64,000 nucleotides of DNA from Aradus depressus (GCA_963662175.1 OY759215.1:45401213-45465212); one strand, 5' to 3'; counted from the first letter of the stretch, positions 18,236 through 29,905 are shown. The notes: a model not told the origin generated them from the sequence alone. Numbers and translations: made by a program.

Positions 18236-20120
18236 GTAGTAATCATTAATAATAACTAATTATTCATTAATTTGTCATCAATTTACTCATTGGATTGGGG
18301 GAAAAAAATTCTGGAAAATATTAATTTTTCTGAAAATCATACAAGTATATTCAATCATCTAATCTATTTCTTACTCGAAATTGAAATGAGAATTTCTACC
18401 TCAAAGGCGCACAATGAATTGTATATTCATCAGTAGTAGGCGCCATTGTATCAAATATAGAAAAGATTTAAATTTAATGAATTTCCTTCGGTGCCAGCGA
18501 CTATGACGTTCTTTATGACATAACAAGGTAGGAAGGATGACTGCGGTAGTCAAGAAACAAGAAGGAGATTTTGAATAAACGATAAGCAAATGAAATTAGA
18601 ATTTATTGAATAAGATAAGAGTTTAAACGGCAAATACATTGTCCTACATATATATTATCATCTTAAGAAATTTTGATGATCTGTCCGAAGAAGTGAGTTC
18701 GCCTACGTGAAGATCTGAAGTGATCTTATCTTCTCTCTCCTATAGTAGATGCAGATCCTAGGAGAAGATGTCCTGCTCAACATCTTAATAAATGAATCAA
18801 CACCCTCCCCACATCTATTCAACACAACTATATCTTTATAAAAATAGCATAATTGGTGTCAAACGAGGATACCACAACAGGCATGTTATTTTTTCTTGTT
18901 CAAAGAACAAAATAGAGTGACGCGGTACTCACGAGAATTGATGTGTAAACATCTGCTTTAGTTTCAAAATTTGCTGTCGTCACTGATTTTGATTAAAATT
19001 TATTTTATAATTTTTGAATAAGAAAAGTAGTACGAGGAATTAAACTTTATATCTATTGTTATTCAATTTCTTTTATACATGAAATAGTAGGTTTGTGATA
19101 GCTAAAATAATGACCTATATTTTTTTAGATTTACACTCCTATTAGTATTTTTTTCCTACTATTACACAAAGTAAAATGATTTGCAAATAAACACATAAAA
19201 TACATCGTAATAAAACCAAAAATAAAATAAATTATTTTGATATGTACAAATATAACAATTATTTAAAATTTACTTTAATTAACAGACACTTAAATATTAC
19301 TACAATTTGGTTAAAAAATTAACACTATATTAATAATTATGGGTACAATAAAAGAAAAACTGGTAAGTAATACCTAGTAATAATAATAAATCCAGAATGT
19401 AATAAAACAAAACAACATCAAAACTCGTCAATGAATCACCGGCAATGTACTTCCCCAGCAAGAATTAATCAAATAATTTTTCTTCTCTTTAACCAATTTC
19501 GCTGAAAATAAATAGGTGTCGTCCTCATAAGGTTTTAGATGCCCAGACACATAGACTTAACACTGACTGACCTATTACAATATTTCCCATATACTCCGTT
19601 TAGCTGGGGAATATTCCTTAATAAAAATCAGGCATAAAAAAAAACCTATATAATTGATTTATCAAAAGAAATAATTTAATAAAGCAACTTTTTAGACAAA
19701 TATTGGTCAATTCGTAACCTGTCAGAACGTGTTATGCCATTGGGTAACACCGTTTAATCTTCGAGACGGCTTAACCGATTGGAATGGAACTCACTGCATA
19801 TATGTATCTCTGTAATGCCAAGGACGAAAATGCACCAAATACCAAATTAGGTACTTCCCAAATGCAAAAAATACGTAATAGGTCAAGTTTTTGAGATTAG
19901 CCTTTACTTTGGAGTCATGAAACATGTTTCTATATAATAAAACAGAGTTAGACAATAGATTTCTTGCCATCTCGAGCGAATACTTTTTTGCCGCAACTTC
20001 CCCATTTGAATATTTTTCTCGGGTACAACGAAAACACATTAAACGCTTATATCCTTTGTCTGATTTCGCGGAAAATTAATAGGTGCAGTCCTTATGGGGG
20101 TTTTGAATTTGAATATAAAA
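18236..20120. other. AT-rich, fragments of DR1 only
   Basis: DR1-like ends occur at about 19436-19620 (CAATGTACTTCCCCAGCAAG, CCATATACTCCGTTTAGCTG) and 19770-20110 (GAATTGGAATG-type and GGAAAATTAATAGG words). No gene is visible. Confidence 0.4.
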
Positions 20121-20124
20121 TCTT

Positions 20125-20933
20125 ATGTTGATACATTTATTGAGATTGCTCTTCATACGCATACTTGAAAAAAGTATAACTCATAAAGGAATTAATTTAT
20201 TTAATGCCTTTCCCCACTTCTTGAAGTCAATAGATACAATAAAAAAATTTAAATTTCAACTAAAAATGTGCATGTTATATGTAACCCTTTACACGGAAAC
20301 GGAATTTTATTCTCACTGTTCAAAAAGTATAATATAATCACAATAAAGAATCGTGTTTCATATCCAAAAACATTATTTATACAAAGCTTTCATTTTTATT
20401 TTTTGGGCAGAGTTCCTCCACACCTTAAAGGTCAGTCCAATGTACGTTATTGTATTATTTATTCATTTATAATTTTTTACTTATTTAGATTTATATATCC
20501 TTATATATATTATAATGTTATAGTCACATTGTTTTCTTTCTTTTCTAACCTCGCACATTGGGACCTAATGATGGGACGTAAGAACGTCCAGAAACATCGT
20601 TGGGATAAAGTCACTTCCAAAGAGTTTTTTTTGAAAAATAGTTAGGTATCTTAATTTTTATTAAATTGAAAAATGTGTCTACTTATTATAAACGTATCTT
20701 GTATTACTTTTTTTTATATACTCATATATTTTTAAGTATTTATTTGTTCAGTTTTTATTAATTTAATTTAATTTTTTAAAATAGTTTTGTTATTACTACT
20801 AACCATACGTGTGTTAGACTCAAGTAGTTATAAATCTAATTTATAAGCTATCTTAATGTATAAATTCTTTTGACGTATCCTATTACCATGTATTAGTTAA
20901 ACGGAAATAAATTTATTATTATTATTATTATAA
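20125..20933 (+). pseudogene. LINE 3' part: RT C-terminal remnant and (TAA)n tail
   Basis: The frame around 20175-20275 reads HKGINLFNAFPHFLKSIDTI and continues KKFKFQLKM. This has the pattern of the C-terminal end of many non-LTR pol proteins (small aromatic core, then LP...LK...S...FK..L). An AT-rich 3' UTR-like stretch ends in ACGGAAATAAATTTATTATT, a TAA-repeat tail. The last about 120 bp (AAGCTATCTTAATGTATA, GACGTATCCTATTA) recur inverted at 42959-43075 and 54549-54690, so a LINE family with (TAA)n tail is represented three times. The assignment of the coding remnant and the tail to one element is an inference. Confidence 0.55.
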
Positions 20934-20935
20934 TG

Positions 20936-21720
20936 GCTGTTATTGGGGTTTATGAGTTAAGCCCCCTCTGATCCCTCCCTTCCCGTCGGTCGATTTCATG
21001 GAACGTCAGTAGGTGTCCTTATGGGGTTTTGAATTTGAATATAAAATCTCATGTTGATACAATCATTACAATGGCTGTTATTGGGGTTTATAAATTAGAC
21101 ATTAAAATATTGATTAAAAAAGTGAGATCTAGCGGTTAAAATGAAAAAAGCACTAATAAATATTTCACCATTGTCTTTCATATTTTATGATATTTTTACA
21201 GATAAAAATTATTCTACTTCCTCAGTTAATAGAAATTCGAAGTTGAGTTTTCTCCAGAATTTCATGTCCTCCGACATCTTTATTCCAAAAATGAAAATTA
21301 AATGTCTGTTTGTGTGCGTCAGTGAACACAACTCCAGAATAAATTTATCTACACCAACCTTATTTTATATTTATATCCAGGCTCCCATCAGGACGGAACC
21401 TACTGATTTTCAGACAAACCGGCCGAAAAGAAAGGGGGGAAACTTAACACAAAAACTCTAATAACTGCTGTTGTAATAAATGTCTCGACATGAAATTTCT
21501 TACGTAAATTCAAAATCTCATAATAACGACACATCAATCATCCGAAGGGATTCGGGGAAGGAGGCTCAACTCAAAAACCCCAATAACTGCTCGATTCTGA
21601 AGCCCCTATGTAATTCAACTATAGAATTTTAGCCCAAACTATCGATTGATTTTGGAGAGAAAGCGACAACTTTATTGATTAATTCTTGCTGGGGAAGTTA
21701 ATTATATAGATTCACCGACA
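20936..21720. repeat. Dispersed repeat DR1, several adjoining pieces
   Basis: TGGCTGTTATTGGGGTTTAT occurs at about 20933 and again at 21070. CCTTATGGGGTTTTGAATTTG occurs at about 20091 and 21017. Further on come AAACTTAACACAAAAAC, AATGTCTCGACATGAAATTTC and TGGGGAAGTTAATTATATAG. The element seems to be made of a self-similar unit of roughly 150 bp that has been duplicated. Confidence 0.55.
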
Positions 21721-22045
21721 ACTTTTTTCCATCGGTTTTTGGTTTTCAATATTACACCGGTAATACACTAGCGATTTGTTATTTATTTTTCCCTTAATTT
21801 TTTCATTCTTTGTTAAATATAAATTCTACAATGATGGAGCTTGAACTTTCTTCTCTACGAGTATCACATCTTGAAAGAGGGGCTTTCCTAATAGACTTGA
21901 TTTTCAGAAATAGAAATACATCCATTCCCCTTTTCAATCCGTTTAATTAGTCGTTAGCATTTCTTCTACTTGATTCAAATGCTAAGATAATATTTCGGTA
22001 CACTTTTATATCCTTCTTTCGGTCAATATATATCTTAGAGTTCAG

Positions 22046-22420
22046 GCATTATCGATCAAAGCACCTCTACCGGCATCTGCTTGAAGATCGACTATAGGGT
22101 CAATAAGAAGAAAAACCTTATTTTAAAAATAGGCTATTCTAATTTTTTTTATATTCGTTATATGTTTTTAAGATAAATATAAAAATATTTTTGCAGTGTA
22201 ATTTCTCTATCATTTTAAGCCTATATTGATAACTAACTCCTAAAAAAAATGTTCATCTGCAATATACAAGAAATAGAATATTGTTATCAATATATTATAG
22301 TCAATAAGTCATAAATTAAACTGATGAAGGTAGTTATTTCCGAAACGTCTATGTGCTAAGTTGACCAGTAAATAGATTGGGAGAAAAATAAATCTGTGGT
22401 AATATATATTATATATAAAT
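22046..22420 (+). mobile_element. Family D repeat with hammerhead-like core
   Basis: The core lies at 22321-22350: CTGATGA exact, one extra A, GG...CC as a minimal helix II, GAAA exact, palindrome ACGT, then C. Upstream about 180 bp match the dispersed repeat at 84-275. Downstream is an AT-rich tail (AATAAATCTGTGG). Only one arm is seen. Helix II has just two clear pairs with a long loop, so activity is doubtful. Confidence 0.5.
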
Positions 22421-22917
22421 CATATTTATGTAAGTTATAAACAGAAATTATCAAAAAACCAATTCGAAATGGTGTTGTTATAAAAATAATAAATCCAACT
22501 TTCTCTTTGTTTTGAGGTTGCTTCGCTAAAGGAAACCATTTCTGATTGCCTAGAAGCAGAAACAAGAGAAGAACAATTTAGAAAAACCAATGAATTATGT
22601 TTTCTATTACTTCCCTAATAAGAGAAACTGCTCGGTTGGGAGAAAAATTAATGTTTTATAAATCAAAATAGTTATGTGGAGCCCAGTGTTGATATGAAAC
22701 CAATCAAATCCACAACGGTTGGCTTGCGGTAAATAACAATTGTATTGAAAGGCGATATTTTACCTTATACAGACTCATGAAGATATATAACACATTCAGT
22801 TGTATTAGATGTTAGCCAACATTTATGGTTCTCTTTCGGGGTTGTCACCATCTGTGGAATATCGGAACTGCATCTGTTTTCAAATTGTAATTGAATCTCA
22901 ATTATCTGTGGACCTCT

Positions 22918-23183
22918 TGGGATATCCTCTCACTGACCGCAGCCTTCATTTCCCAGGCTGCAGGAAATCTTCTATCTTTCATTACCATGACTCCCATAAT
23001 GAACGGGGATCCTCTCTTGGGCAATCGTCTTTATTTCATTTACCAACATGTCCGCCTTTTAATCATCATGTTTCTTATAGTGACCGAGGATCCTCTCTTT
23101 GGCAATCGTTTTTCTTTCACTTGCCAGCGAGTACGTCTTCTTATTACCATGACTTCTATAGTAACCGGGGATCCTCTGTTGAG
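22918..23183 (+). repeat. 81-bp tandem repeat, frame-preserving
   Basis: GGATCCTCT begins at 23007, 23088 and 23169, exactly 81 bp apart; a diverged unit precedes (GATATCCTCTCACTGACCGC at about 22918). Eighty-one is 27 codons, and a plus-strand frame of 164 residues (22809-23303) passes through all units, with 27-residue repeats of the type RGSSLxQS...FHLP. It runs straight into SINE sequence, so it is hard to believe as a present-day gene. A related single unit lies at 24600-24700. Confidence 0.8.
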
Positions 23184-23493
23184 AGAGAACGCCGGTTGCT
23201 CAAAGGTAACGTGCATGCTAACTGCGCTCAAGATCGCAGTTTCGAAACTCGGTTTTTTATCTGGGACATGAAAAATCCTCTTGAGATGCCGTCAATCGGA
23301 TAGGACGTTAAGTGATGGCCCCGAGTCTGTACAATGATCTAGATGAATAAAAATTTAGACAAGGCAAAATTTAGGGCTCCCACAGTAGAGTCGGGCTCAT
23401 GTCCATCAGAGTGACAAAAGAGCGCTTTGTTAGTAGGCGATATCACCTCGTAGTTAAAGCCCATGAATCACAATAACTAACTAACCTAACCAA
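23184..23493 (+). mobile_element. SINE S1, full length, diverged
   Basis: Head ACGCCGGTTGCTC with damaged box A, then ATCGCAGTTTCGAAACTCGG, GATGGCCCCGAGTCTGTAC, GGGCTCCCACAGTAGAGTC, GGGCTCATGTCCATCAGAG, GTTAGTAGGCGATATCACC and the tail ATCACAATAACTAACTAACC. Confidence 0.85.
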
Positions 23494-23532
23494 AAAAACG
23501 TCAATAGACTTAAACGCAGGTTCTTGGCTTCA

Positions 23533-24235
23533 TAATTATTATTATACAAGCAGGATACCCGGCTTCGCCCGGAGTAACTTTACCCAGGTTAGTAACTTTA
23601 AGCAGATTAGTAACTTTAAGCAGGTTAGTAACTTTACTCAGGTTTGTAACTTTACACAGGTTGGTAACTCTAAGCAGGCGTATATGTACCCCTCGTTATT
23701 CGTTGGCATAAAGTTTCCTTCTTTTATATCTTTAGCACCAAAAGAATGTGTAATAATTTTCAATACTTTTCATAAAGTCAGATAAATAATACGAATCTAA
23801 AATGAAACTATTTAGTTATAGTAGACCTTTCCCCCAGCACAACATAGGTAAGTTCTGAAATTGCTTTCAATTCTGATTAAAGTTAATGGTGAGTTATATC
23901 AAAGCGACTTAATTAACGAAAAGTAGCATTAGAATATATTTATAGAAACTAGAATTGACATTCATGCCATAAGAAATAAAAAACACAACACAATAAACTG
24001 GAACAAACACTCCTTAATAGGCTTTCCATATAGTGACTTCGGAACCATAAAAAGAGAACTATTGAGAGATTCGATTACCTATAATAATACGATGGCCTAT
24101 AACCACCGCGGAAATGTAAGGAAGAGATAGAAGAAAAAAAAAATTGAAAATCGGTCGAGTAGTTGTTAAGATTAACCCAAACATCAAACAAACGCTGTCT
24201 CTCTATATATCAGTAAGACTTTACAATAATTATGC
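23533..24235 (+). mobile_element. RTE-LINE-like repeat with GC hairpin and 20-bp repeats
   Basis: Begins ATTATTATTATACAAGCAGG with a short GC-rich hairpin (GGC/GCC around TTC within CCCGGCTTCGCCCGG). About five copies of a 20-bp unit like GTAACTTTAAGCAGGTTA follow (23573-23680). It ends AAATCGGTCGAGTAGTTGTT and CTGTCTCTCTATATATCAG. Such termini are familiar from RTE-type LINE remnants in arthropods (from memory, not checked). No intact frame. Confidence 0.45.
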
Positions 24236-25240
24236 TCCGTAGTTCGCTTATTCTTTCACGGCAATCTAACTTCTTCGCATACTATATGTGAACAGTGACT
24301 CTTCCAACTGTTATAAAATATAATTCTTATAGAAAGTCTCATCTATAATCATAGGTTGACTATATTTATTTTCTTATAATCAAAAATAATGACTTAATAT
24401 TTTCTATTAAAAAATTTGCAATTAAAAAGATTATTCATTGAAGCATACTAAAAAAAAAGAAGGAAGATATGTCTGAAAGTCAAGCTCTAGATTCCTGTTT
24501 TAAAATCAATAATCTGATCTAAGAAGAGTTCTAATAACACGGTTGACAGGAAGGTCGATTTACATATCGAGATTTGCATATTTATCGATCTATCGGGCAT
24601 CGCCTATCCTCTCACTGACCGCATCGTTCATTTCCCCGGTTTTCCGGTTATTTAAATGTTCCTACCAATGCCGCCCTTTGATCAGATCTATTAATTCCTC
24701 TTCAATCATTCCTAATCATACCTGCATTTTTCGAAAAAAAAAAAAAGTTTATATATATAAAATAAAAAAGAATGTTGCCATAAACTATAAATTACTTATT
24801 TAAAATACTATGGTCAACGTTAATTTTCTTTTTTATGAAAAATATATAAAATTAATTATTTATTCCTCTGTTGCCTTCATCAGCCTATTATAAAAGTGAT
24901 TATATTTCTGCCAATTAAATGTTAAAAAAATTAGGCCTTAAAAAAATACTAATTTTAATAATTATATGTTCTCGGTCTATTACCACCAAAAAACAGCGTC
25001 TTCTTTTTGATTTATAACTTTATTTTCGAAATTTGGAAGATAAACTATACACACCATTAATTTTTTTCACATATCGGGGTAGAGCATGAAAATGTGTACA
25101 ACTTAAAGCCAAGTAGATTTTTAAAAAAATTGTTATTTATATGTGAGTTGTGCCTTTCTAGCTCCTAGTATTTTAGCTTGTTAATGAGGTTTGGTGTAAC
25201 AACAAACGTTGTAATGAAAGGAAAAATAAGGGAAAGTTTA
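24236..25240. other. AT-rich, no gene recognised
   Basis: Apart from the single diverged copy of the 81-bp unit at about 24600-24700 (CCTCTCACTGACCGCATCG, CATTTCCCCGG), I see only A/T runs. Confidence 0.4.
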
Positions 25241-25244
25241 AGAG

Positions 25245-25480
25245 CATTTCATTGAGTTATTTTAACTTCTTCAGTTATACGAAGTATAGGGGTAGTTATG
25301 TAATCAGTCAGAGTTTTCCCCAGAAATTTCATGCTATCCGACTCTCTGATTCCAAAAATGAAAAAAAAAAAAAATGTCTGTCTGTGTGTACCTGTTAACA
25401 CTATCGATAGAATGACTATATCGACACGACTTATATCAGCCAATCATTCTATAATATATGTTCAGGCCAGTTGCTTGAAT
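25245..25480 (-). repeat. Dispersed repeat DR1, fragment
   Basis: Contains ACGAAGTATAGGGGTAGTTA, CATGCTATCCGACTCTC, TGTCTGTCTGTGTGTACC and TATCGACACGACTTATATC, in the order seen at 21220-21380 and 37140-37290. Confidence 0.55.
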
Positions 25481-25605
25481 TTGCCACCGTTTTTATTTGT
25501 TTATGTTTGTATGATTAGGCACCCCCTCCCACTTGTTGACCAGGTGAGGATTAGTACCCTCTGTACTCCTTAGACTGCTCCCAGTTGCCCACCCGGCCCC
25601 AGTAG

Positions 25606-25960
25606 TTATTCCTGTCGTATCCTTGCCTCCCTCTGAGGTCCCAAATAATACGTTGCCTCCCTCTGAGGTCCCAAATAGTACGTTGCCTCCCTCTGAGGTC
25701 CCAAATAGTACTCATATAGTTGCCTCCCCCTGAGGTCCCAAATAGTACGTTGCCTCCCTCTGAGGTCCCAAATGGTACGTTGCCTCCCTCTGAGGCCCCA
25801 AATAGTACTCGTATAGTTCCCTCCCCCTGAGATTGTCTCAGTAGTGTTCCCGTTGCCTCCAAGGCCCCAGTATCGTCTGTACTTACGTTGCCTATACGGC
25901 CCCCTTTACCAGTCGTATCGTTGCCTCCCCCTGAGGCCCCAGTTTGCCTGCTCCAGATAG
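25606..25960 (-). repeat. 30-bp minisatellite with variants
   Basis: Unit GCCTCCCTCTGAGGTCCCAA plus about ten bases. It starts at 25624, 25654, 25684, 25721, 25751 and 25781 and then in degraded form to about 25960, with spacing of 30 bp and an occasional 37. The minus strand is open over much of it, since 30 is a multiple of three, with GTSEGGNV / IWDLRGRQ / YLGPQREA-type decapeptides depending on frame. The 37-bp spacers break any single frame, so a functional gene is unlikely. Confidence 0.85.
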
Positions 25961-26439
25961 ACCGTCCTGACTTCCGTCCAGTAAGGTATTTAGTACAATA
26001 GCAATCGCTGGCCAGCCATTCGTAATTTGTTTAGATGCCCCTGGGCGAAGAAGGCTCTGCCAGAAAAGTGGTAAGTGTTTTATAATATAGTCCATTTTCA
26101 ATTTATACAGTCCACTGTTCATAACCCCCCCCCCCCCCTCCGTATGCTCCACCCTGATTCGATAAAATCGGCCGTGGCGCCTACAATATATATTCCATAA
26201 CCTACTGCACTAAAATAGATTTAATGAGATTGAAAGTATTGCGCAAGCTTTTCAAAGCTCTATGGGAAAGTTCCGTGCAGCTCTATTACTACTATTTTAT
26301 ACACAGCTATGGAATTCATCCAATTCATTGTTTCGTATTAGAATTAAAAGTTTCACTTTTCTTCTTACAGTTAGTTCAATAAATTCGTGTCAACATTTAC
26401 ACTCACGTCAACTGACAATTGAAAAAACCTATATAATTT

Positions 26440-26600
26440 TCTAAAACTTTTTTTAACATGCAGCAAAAATATGCATTTTTCTAAAAATAAGTTGCTTTAA
26501 TTGATTCTCTTTTGCCCAAAACACGTTTTAAAAACTACATAAGTGATGCGTGAAGCATAGAAACTAATATGCAAATGCATACGAATCCGGGCCCTACTCA
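26440..26600. mobile_element. Possible DNA-transposon terminus
   Basis: AAAAATATGCATTTTTCTAA, CACGTTTTAAAAACTACAT and terminal GCATACGAATCCGGGCCC resemble, in inverse, the stretch 40290-40441 (ATGTAGTTTTTAAAACATG ... GCATATAAATCTGGGCC). Two places with the same terminal structure suggest a mobile element with GGGCC ends; family not identified. Confidence 0.35.
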
Positions 26601-27800
26601 TGACTATCAAAACATCCCAGCAAGCAATCACAGACCATCAGTTCGGCTTTCGTCCACAACACTCGACAACACATCAGATTCTGTTACAGAGTGTTGTGGA
26701 TCTTCTGCCTTGTATGCAGCAGCAAGGAACCTTTCTTGAGGCAGGTCAGGCTTTTGACCGAGTTTGGCATGCGGGACTTATTTACAAATTGAGACTGTTT
26801 ACTTCCACACACAAACTACCTCATTCTACAACCATATTTAGCATACTGACACTTCCTCGTCTGACTTGGACGTGCTGTCTCTTCGTTGCAAGCCATATTG
26901 GCAGGCGTTCCCAAAGGTTCTATTTTATCACCTTCGTTCTATTTTATACACCTCATGCGTTTATCATCTTTGTTACACTCATAGGCCCCCATCACCATGT
27001 ACATTGACAGCTACTTACGGCGATAATACTGCCATCTTTTAGCTGCTCCTATATCACATACAAGCCTCGTTCACATTGTAACATCATCTCATTGATGGTG
27101 CAACACTTTAAAAAAATTAAACAACATCCATGGATAGATACTTGTCAGCCGTTTTTATCTACAAACCTCTCTACTTAGTTATTATAACTCATGCCTGTGA
27201 TTCAACTACAAGGTCAAATCGCCTACTACCAGATGCAATTTTGATCTAAATTTTGACGACCTAGGTTCATTCTCGTAGGGTAGGGGTCTTTAACGAGTAT
27301 CTGACATCGCACAGGCACGGGACCATCGTTTAACATCCCATTCAAAGGACAACGTACTCAAGGTTTTTACACCTTCCAGATAAAACTAAGGGCCTTGGCG
27401 AAGGTTTCGAATCCGCGCTCTTGAGTAGTAGGCTATCATGCTTCCTCTGAGCTACTGACGCCCTCAAAAGCTCCTCACTCACACTAACACCTCAGATATT
27501 TAGGAATTTCTTAGACAGAAGACTGACATGGAATCCTTCATAGATTTCTCATTCCCAGTACACAAAACAAACGACATAATATGTTTTATTCTCCTCTGCA
27601 CAGACATTCAAAATTACTCTTAAAACAGAAGCGTATCAGTTACACATTTCTACTAAAACCACTCTGGATATACGGCTTTGAAAACGACTAATCTAATTAA
27701 GATTTTCCAGTTAGAGATACTGAGACTCATTACACAATGTCCATCATACATAAGCAACAGAACACACCACAAGAGAGTGAAAACGGGAGAGTTACTATAA
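26600..27800 (+). pseudogene. Decayed jockey-like reverse transcriptase, split by a SINE
   Basis: The first frame (26600-26800) reads ITDHQFGFRPQHSTTHQI and then GQAFDRVWHAGLIYKL, the RT finger and motif A region, with the motif A aspartate position altered (EAGQAFD). In another frame FPKGSILSP (about 26912) stands for GVPQGS, and TYGDNTA (about 27015) for the catalytic YADDTA with its first Asp kept and second lost. After SINE S1 (27174-27465) the thumb continues as YLGI, LDRRLTWNP (27509-27535) and LRLITQCPSYISN (about 27720). Frameshifts and stops throughout make it non-functional. Confidence 0.85.
27174..27465 (-). mobile_element. SINE S1 inserted in the RT relic
   Basis: Tail side TTAGTTATTATAACTCATGCC; body TCGCCTACTACCAGATGC, GGTCTTTAACGAGTATCTGAC and CACGGGACCATCG; head side inverse box B GTTTCGAATCCGC and CTGAGCTACTGACGCCCTC. 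RT homology resumes directly after it, so it post-dates that element. Confidence 0.85.
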
Positions 27801-28764
27801 TCCCGACTTTTTGAAACCGGAAAATCATGATGCCTCCATTCATTGTTTGTAAATTTCGCCCTGAGGAGCTACCGCTGGTTGGCCTTCCTCTCTCACACCA
27901 CTCAAGACACCTATCCACCGTGTCCTCTTGGTAGCTGGTTGTAGGGCAAAAAACAGTTGCGACCAAATTTCGTAAGACAAAAAATATATATGTATTCACC
28001 CAAAAGTTACCTATGAATAGGCAATAAGTAGGACGGATCTGCATTGCAGATTGCGGGATGCCAGGGGTTTTAATACTATCACATATCATAACATCTATTT
28101 GACAAATCTTTTACTTTAAAAAGTAGGTCAAATTGGGTTATAAGTCTCTTTAGTGACATAATAGAGGAAGACCACAAAGCGGTAGCTCGCCAATAAATTT
28201 CAAAAGGAGAGAGGTTGCAATCTGGAATTATAGTAAAACATGATATGTACTACGTCCTATGCAGTCTCCAGGGAGGATTGTGTGGCAAGTTTGGTGAAGA
28301 AAGTGAGTGTGCGTGGATATGTGTGTGAAAGCAATTTGATATGGAACCGTCTGTAAAGATCTTGGATTAGTTTCGTGTACTGTGTTTATCATGAGATCAT
28401 TGTGGAGTGTACTGTTGCTTAAGTACGGTGGTCATTGTGTGAAAACTCTGAATAAAATTCAGAGAGAATGAATTAAAGTATAATATTCAGTTAACGGATT
28501 CTTGAATGTGTGTACAGGAAGAGAAAAGGATTTAAGAAGAAAAATGTTGTAGACGCCCAAAGTTCAATTGATTTTAAATACATATTGATGAAAGTTGTCA
28601 GCTGAGATTTGACTACAATTACACAACGTTTACATGTTCGCACGAAATGAAAATTTGAAGAGTTCACAATGAACTTCAGATAATTCATACAGACTTGAGA
28701 AACCACATTCTTTCGTCATATATATTTTTTTTTTCTTTTTGAAAGGTAAAGATAATGATTAATT
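27801..28764. other. No gene recognised
   Basis: A minus-strand frame of 119 codons (27730-28089) overlaps the RT relic and is probably its antisense shadow. The stretch 28250-28480 is richer in GT (GTGTGCGTGGATATGTGTG) without coding signs. Confidence 0.35.
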
Positions 28765-29400
28765 ATGAATCGGATGGGGGAGGAGGAGCGTGGGGGCGAG
28801 GATCACCCCCGCAGAATGGAAAGACCCAGTTTATTGAGGAAGGGAGATGAGGGCATATCATTAGAGAGAAGAGACACATTCATTAGAGGACAAAGGTTAG
28901 ACGCCAAGGCCGGACCACACAACACCCACGTTAGATCCGCAACGCACCGCTTCAGTACAGGCAAAGTCAAAAATGAAATTCAGCCTAATCTCATCTATTA
29001 TGAACTAACAGGTTACCCGAAGTTGTGTTTTATTACTACTTTGCTTGAAGTTCATCACGTGCGATGCTCGGACCAAAATTGAAGAATAAAAAGCTTCTTC
29101 TCATTCTCGTTCATGGAAAGAACTATCAGACACAAGAGCTTAAAGCCACTTATATGACCTTTGTTTACCGTGAAACGGATAAAAAAAATGTTCACAAAAA
29201 TATTCAATCTACAGACAGCAAAAGCAGTATTATCAGAATGAAGTCTCCACTTTCCATAACATTTCAACAAGTTGTAATGAAATGGGACTAATTGACGTCT
29301 TTGCATGGCAGGGTTACATGGATAGTAACATTACATTGTCTCAGCGCATCAAGAAGGGCGCTCCACGCACACTTCATTTGACAATTATGGATATAGGACG
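28765..29400 (+). pseudogene. Coding-like stretch of unknown origin, frameshifted
   Basis: Three consecutive plus-strand segments in different frames read like ordinary protein. Frame 1 to about 29080 ends LIYYELTGYPKLCFITTLLE then VHHVRCSDQN. Frame 2, 29064-29290, contains KKLLLILVHGKNYQTQELKA. Frame 3, 29279-29410, reads GLIDVFAWQGYMDSNITLSQ then RIKKGAPRTLHLTIMDIGRG. The switch points would need two frameshifts or short introns. I do not recognise the protein. It could be a decayed host gene, a captured or transposon gene, or exons of a live gene. Confidence 0.35.
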
Positions 29401-29584
29401 AGGTAAAATAATAAATGGCAATATGTACAATAATAACTAAAATAAATAAATTAATGTTGTATAAATTTCTAAAGCCATACCTATTGCAATACGTAAGGAT
29501 TATGAGTCAGAGATTTTTGTCACATATAGACTTTCCCATACACTTAGGACTTTGAAGTCTGTAACAATATTATTCTTTACAGTG

Positions 29585-29726
29585 AGCTAGTTATTACGAC
29601 TCATGCCCGGGCATTGACTACGTTATATCGCCTACTACAATGAGCCCGACCCAAAGGACGCCGTGCTCAAGGTTTTTTCACTTCACAAATAGAAAAACTA
29701 AGGGCCTCAAGCGGCTCTGAGTTACC
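29585..29726 (-). mobile_element. SINE S1 with large internal deletions
   Basis: GACTCATGCCCGGGCATTGAC, TATCGCCTACTAC, then directly GAGCCCGACCC, AAAGGACGCCGTGCTC and AAACTAAGGGCCTC, ending at an inverse head remnant GAGTTACC. Confidence 0.7.
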
Positions 29727-29759
29727 ATTTACATTTTTTATTAAACTTGGCATTTTTTA

Positions 29760-29905
29760 CAAAAATATTGTGAAACACTTGATAAAAAATAAAGAAAAAC
29801 CTATGTTTTTTCAAAAATATTGTTTGTTTCACAAAATATATGTAAAATATGGGACTACTTTCGGTATTGCTACCAACCAGCCTCGACTTAACAAATACTA
29901 AATAG
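29760..29905 (-). mobile_element. Family B repeat, single arm, downstream of Penelope-like relic
   Basis: The sense strand of 29852-29880 keeps helix II GGTA/TACC with GCAA loop, GAAA and a damaged palindrome (AGTAGT); the CTGANGA core has lost two bases (CTGGTTGG). Flanks (GTTAAGTCGAGG, CCATATTTTACATATATTTTG) match the two-armed copies at 40.95-41.18 and 58.04-58.29 kb. It lies about 300 bp past the GIY-YIG coding remnant on the same strand. Confidence 0.7.
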
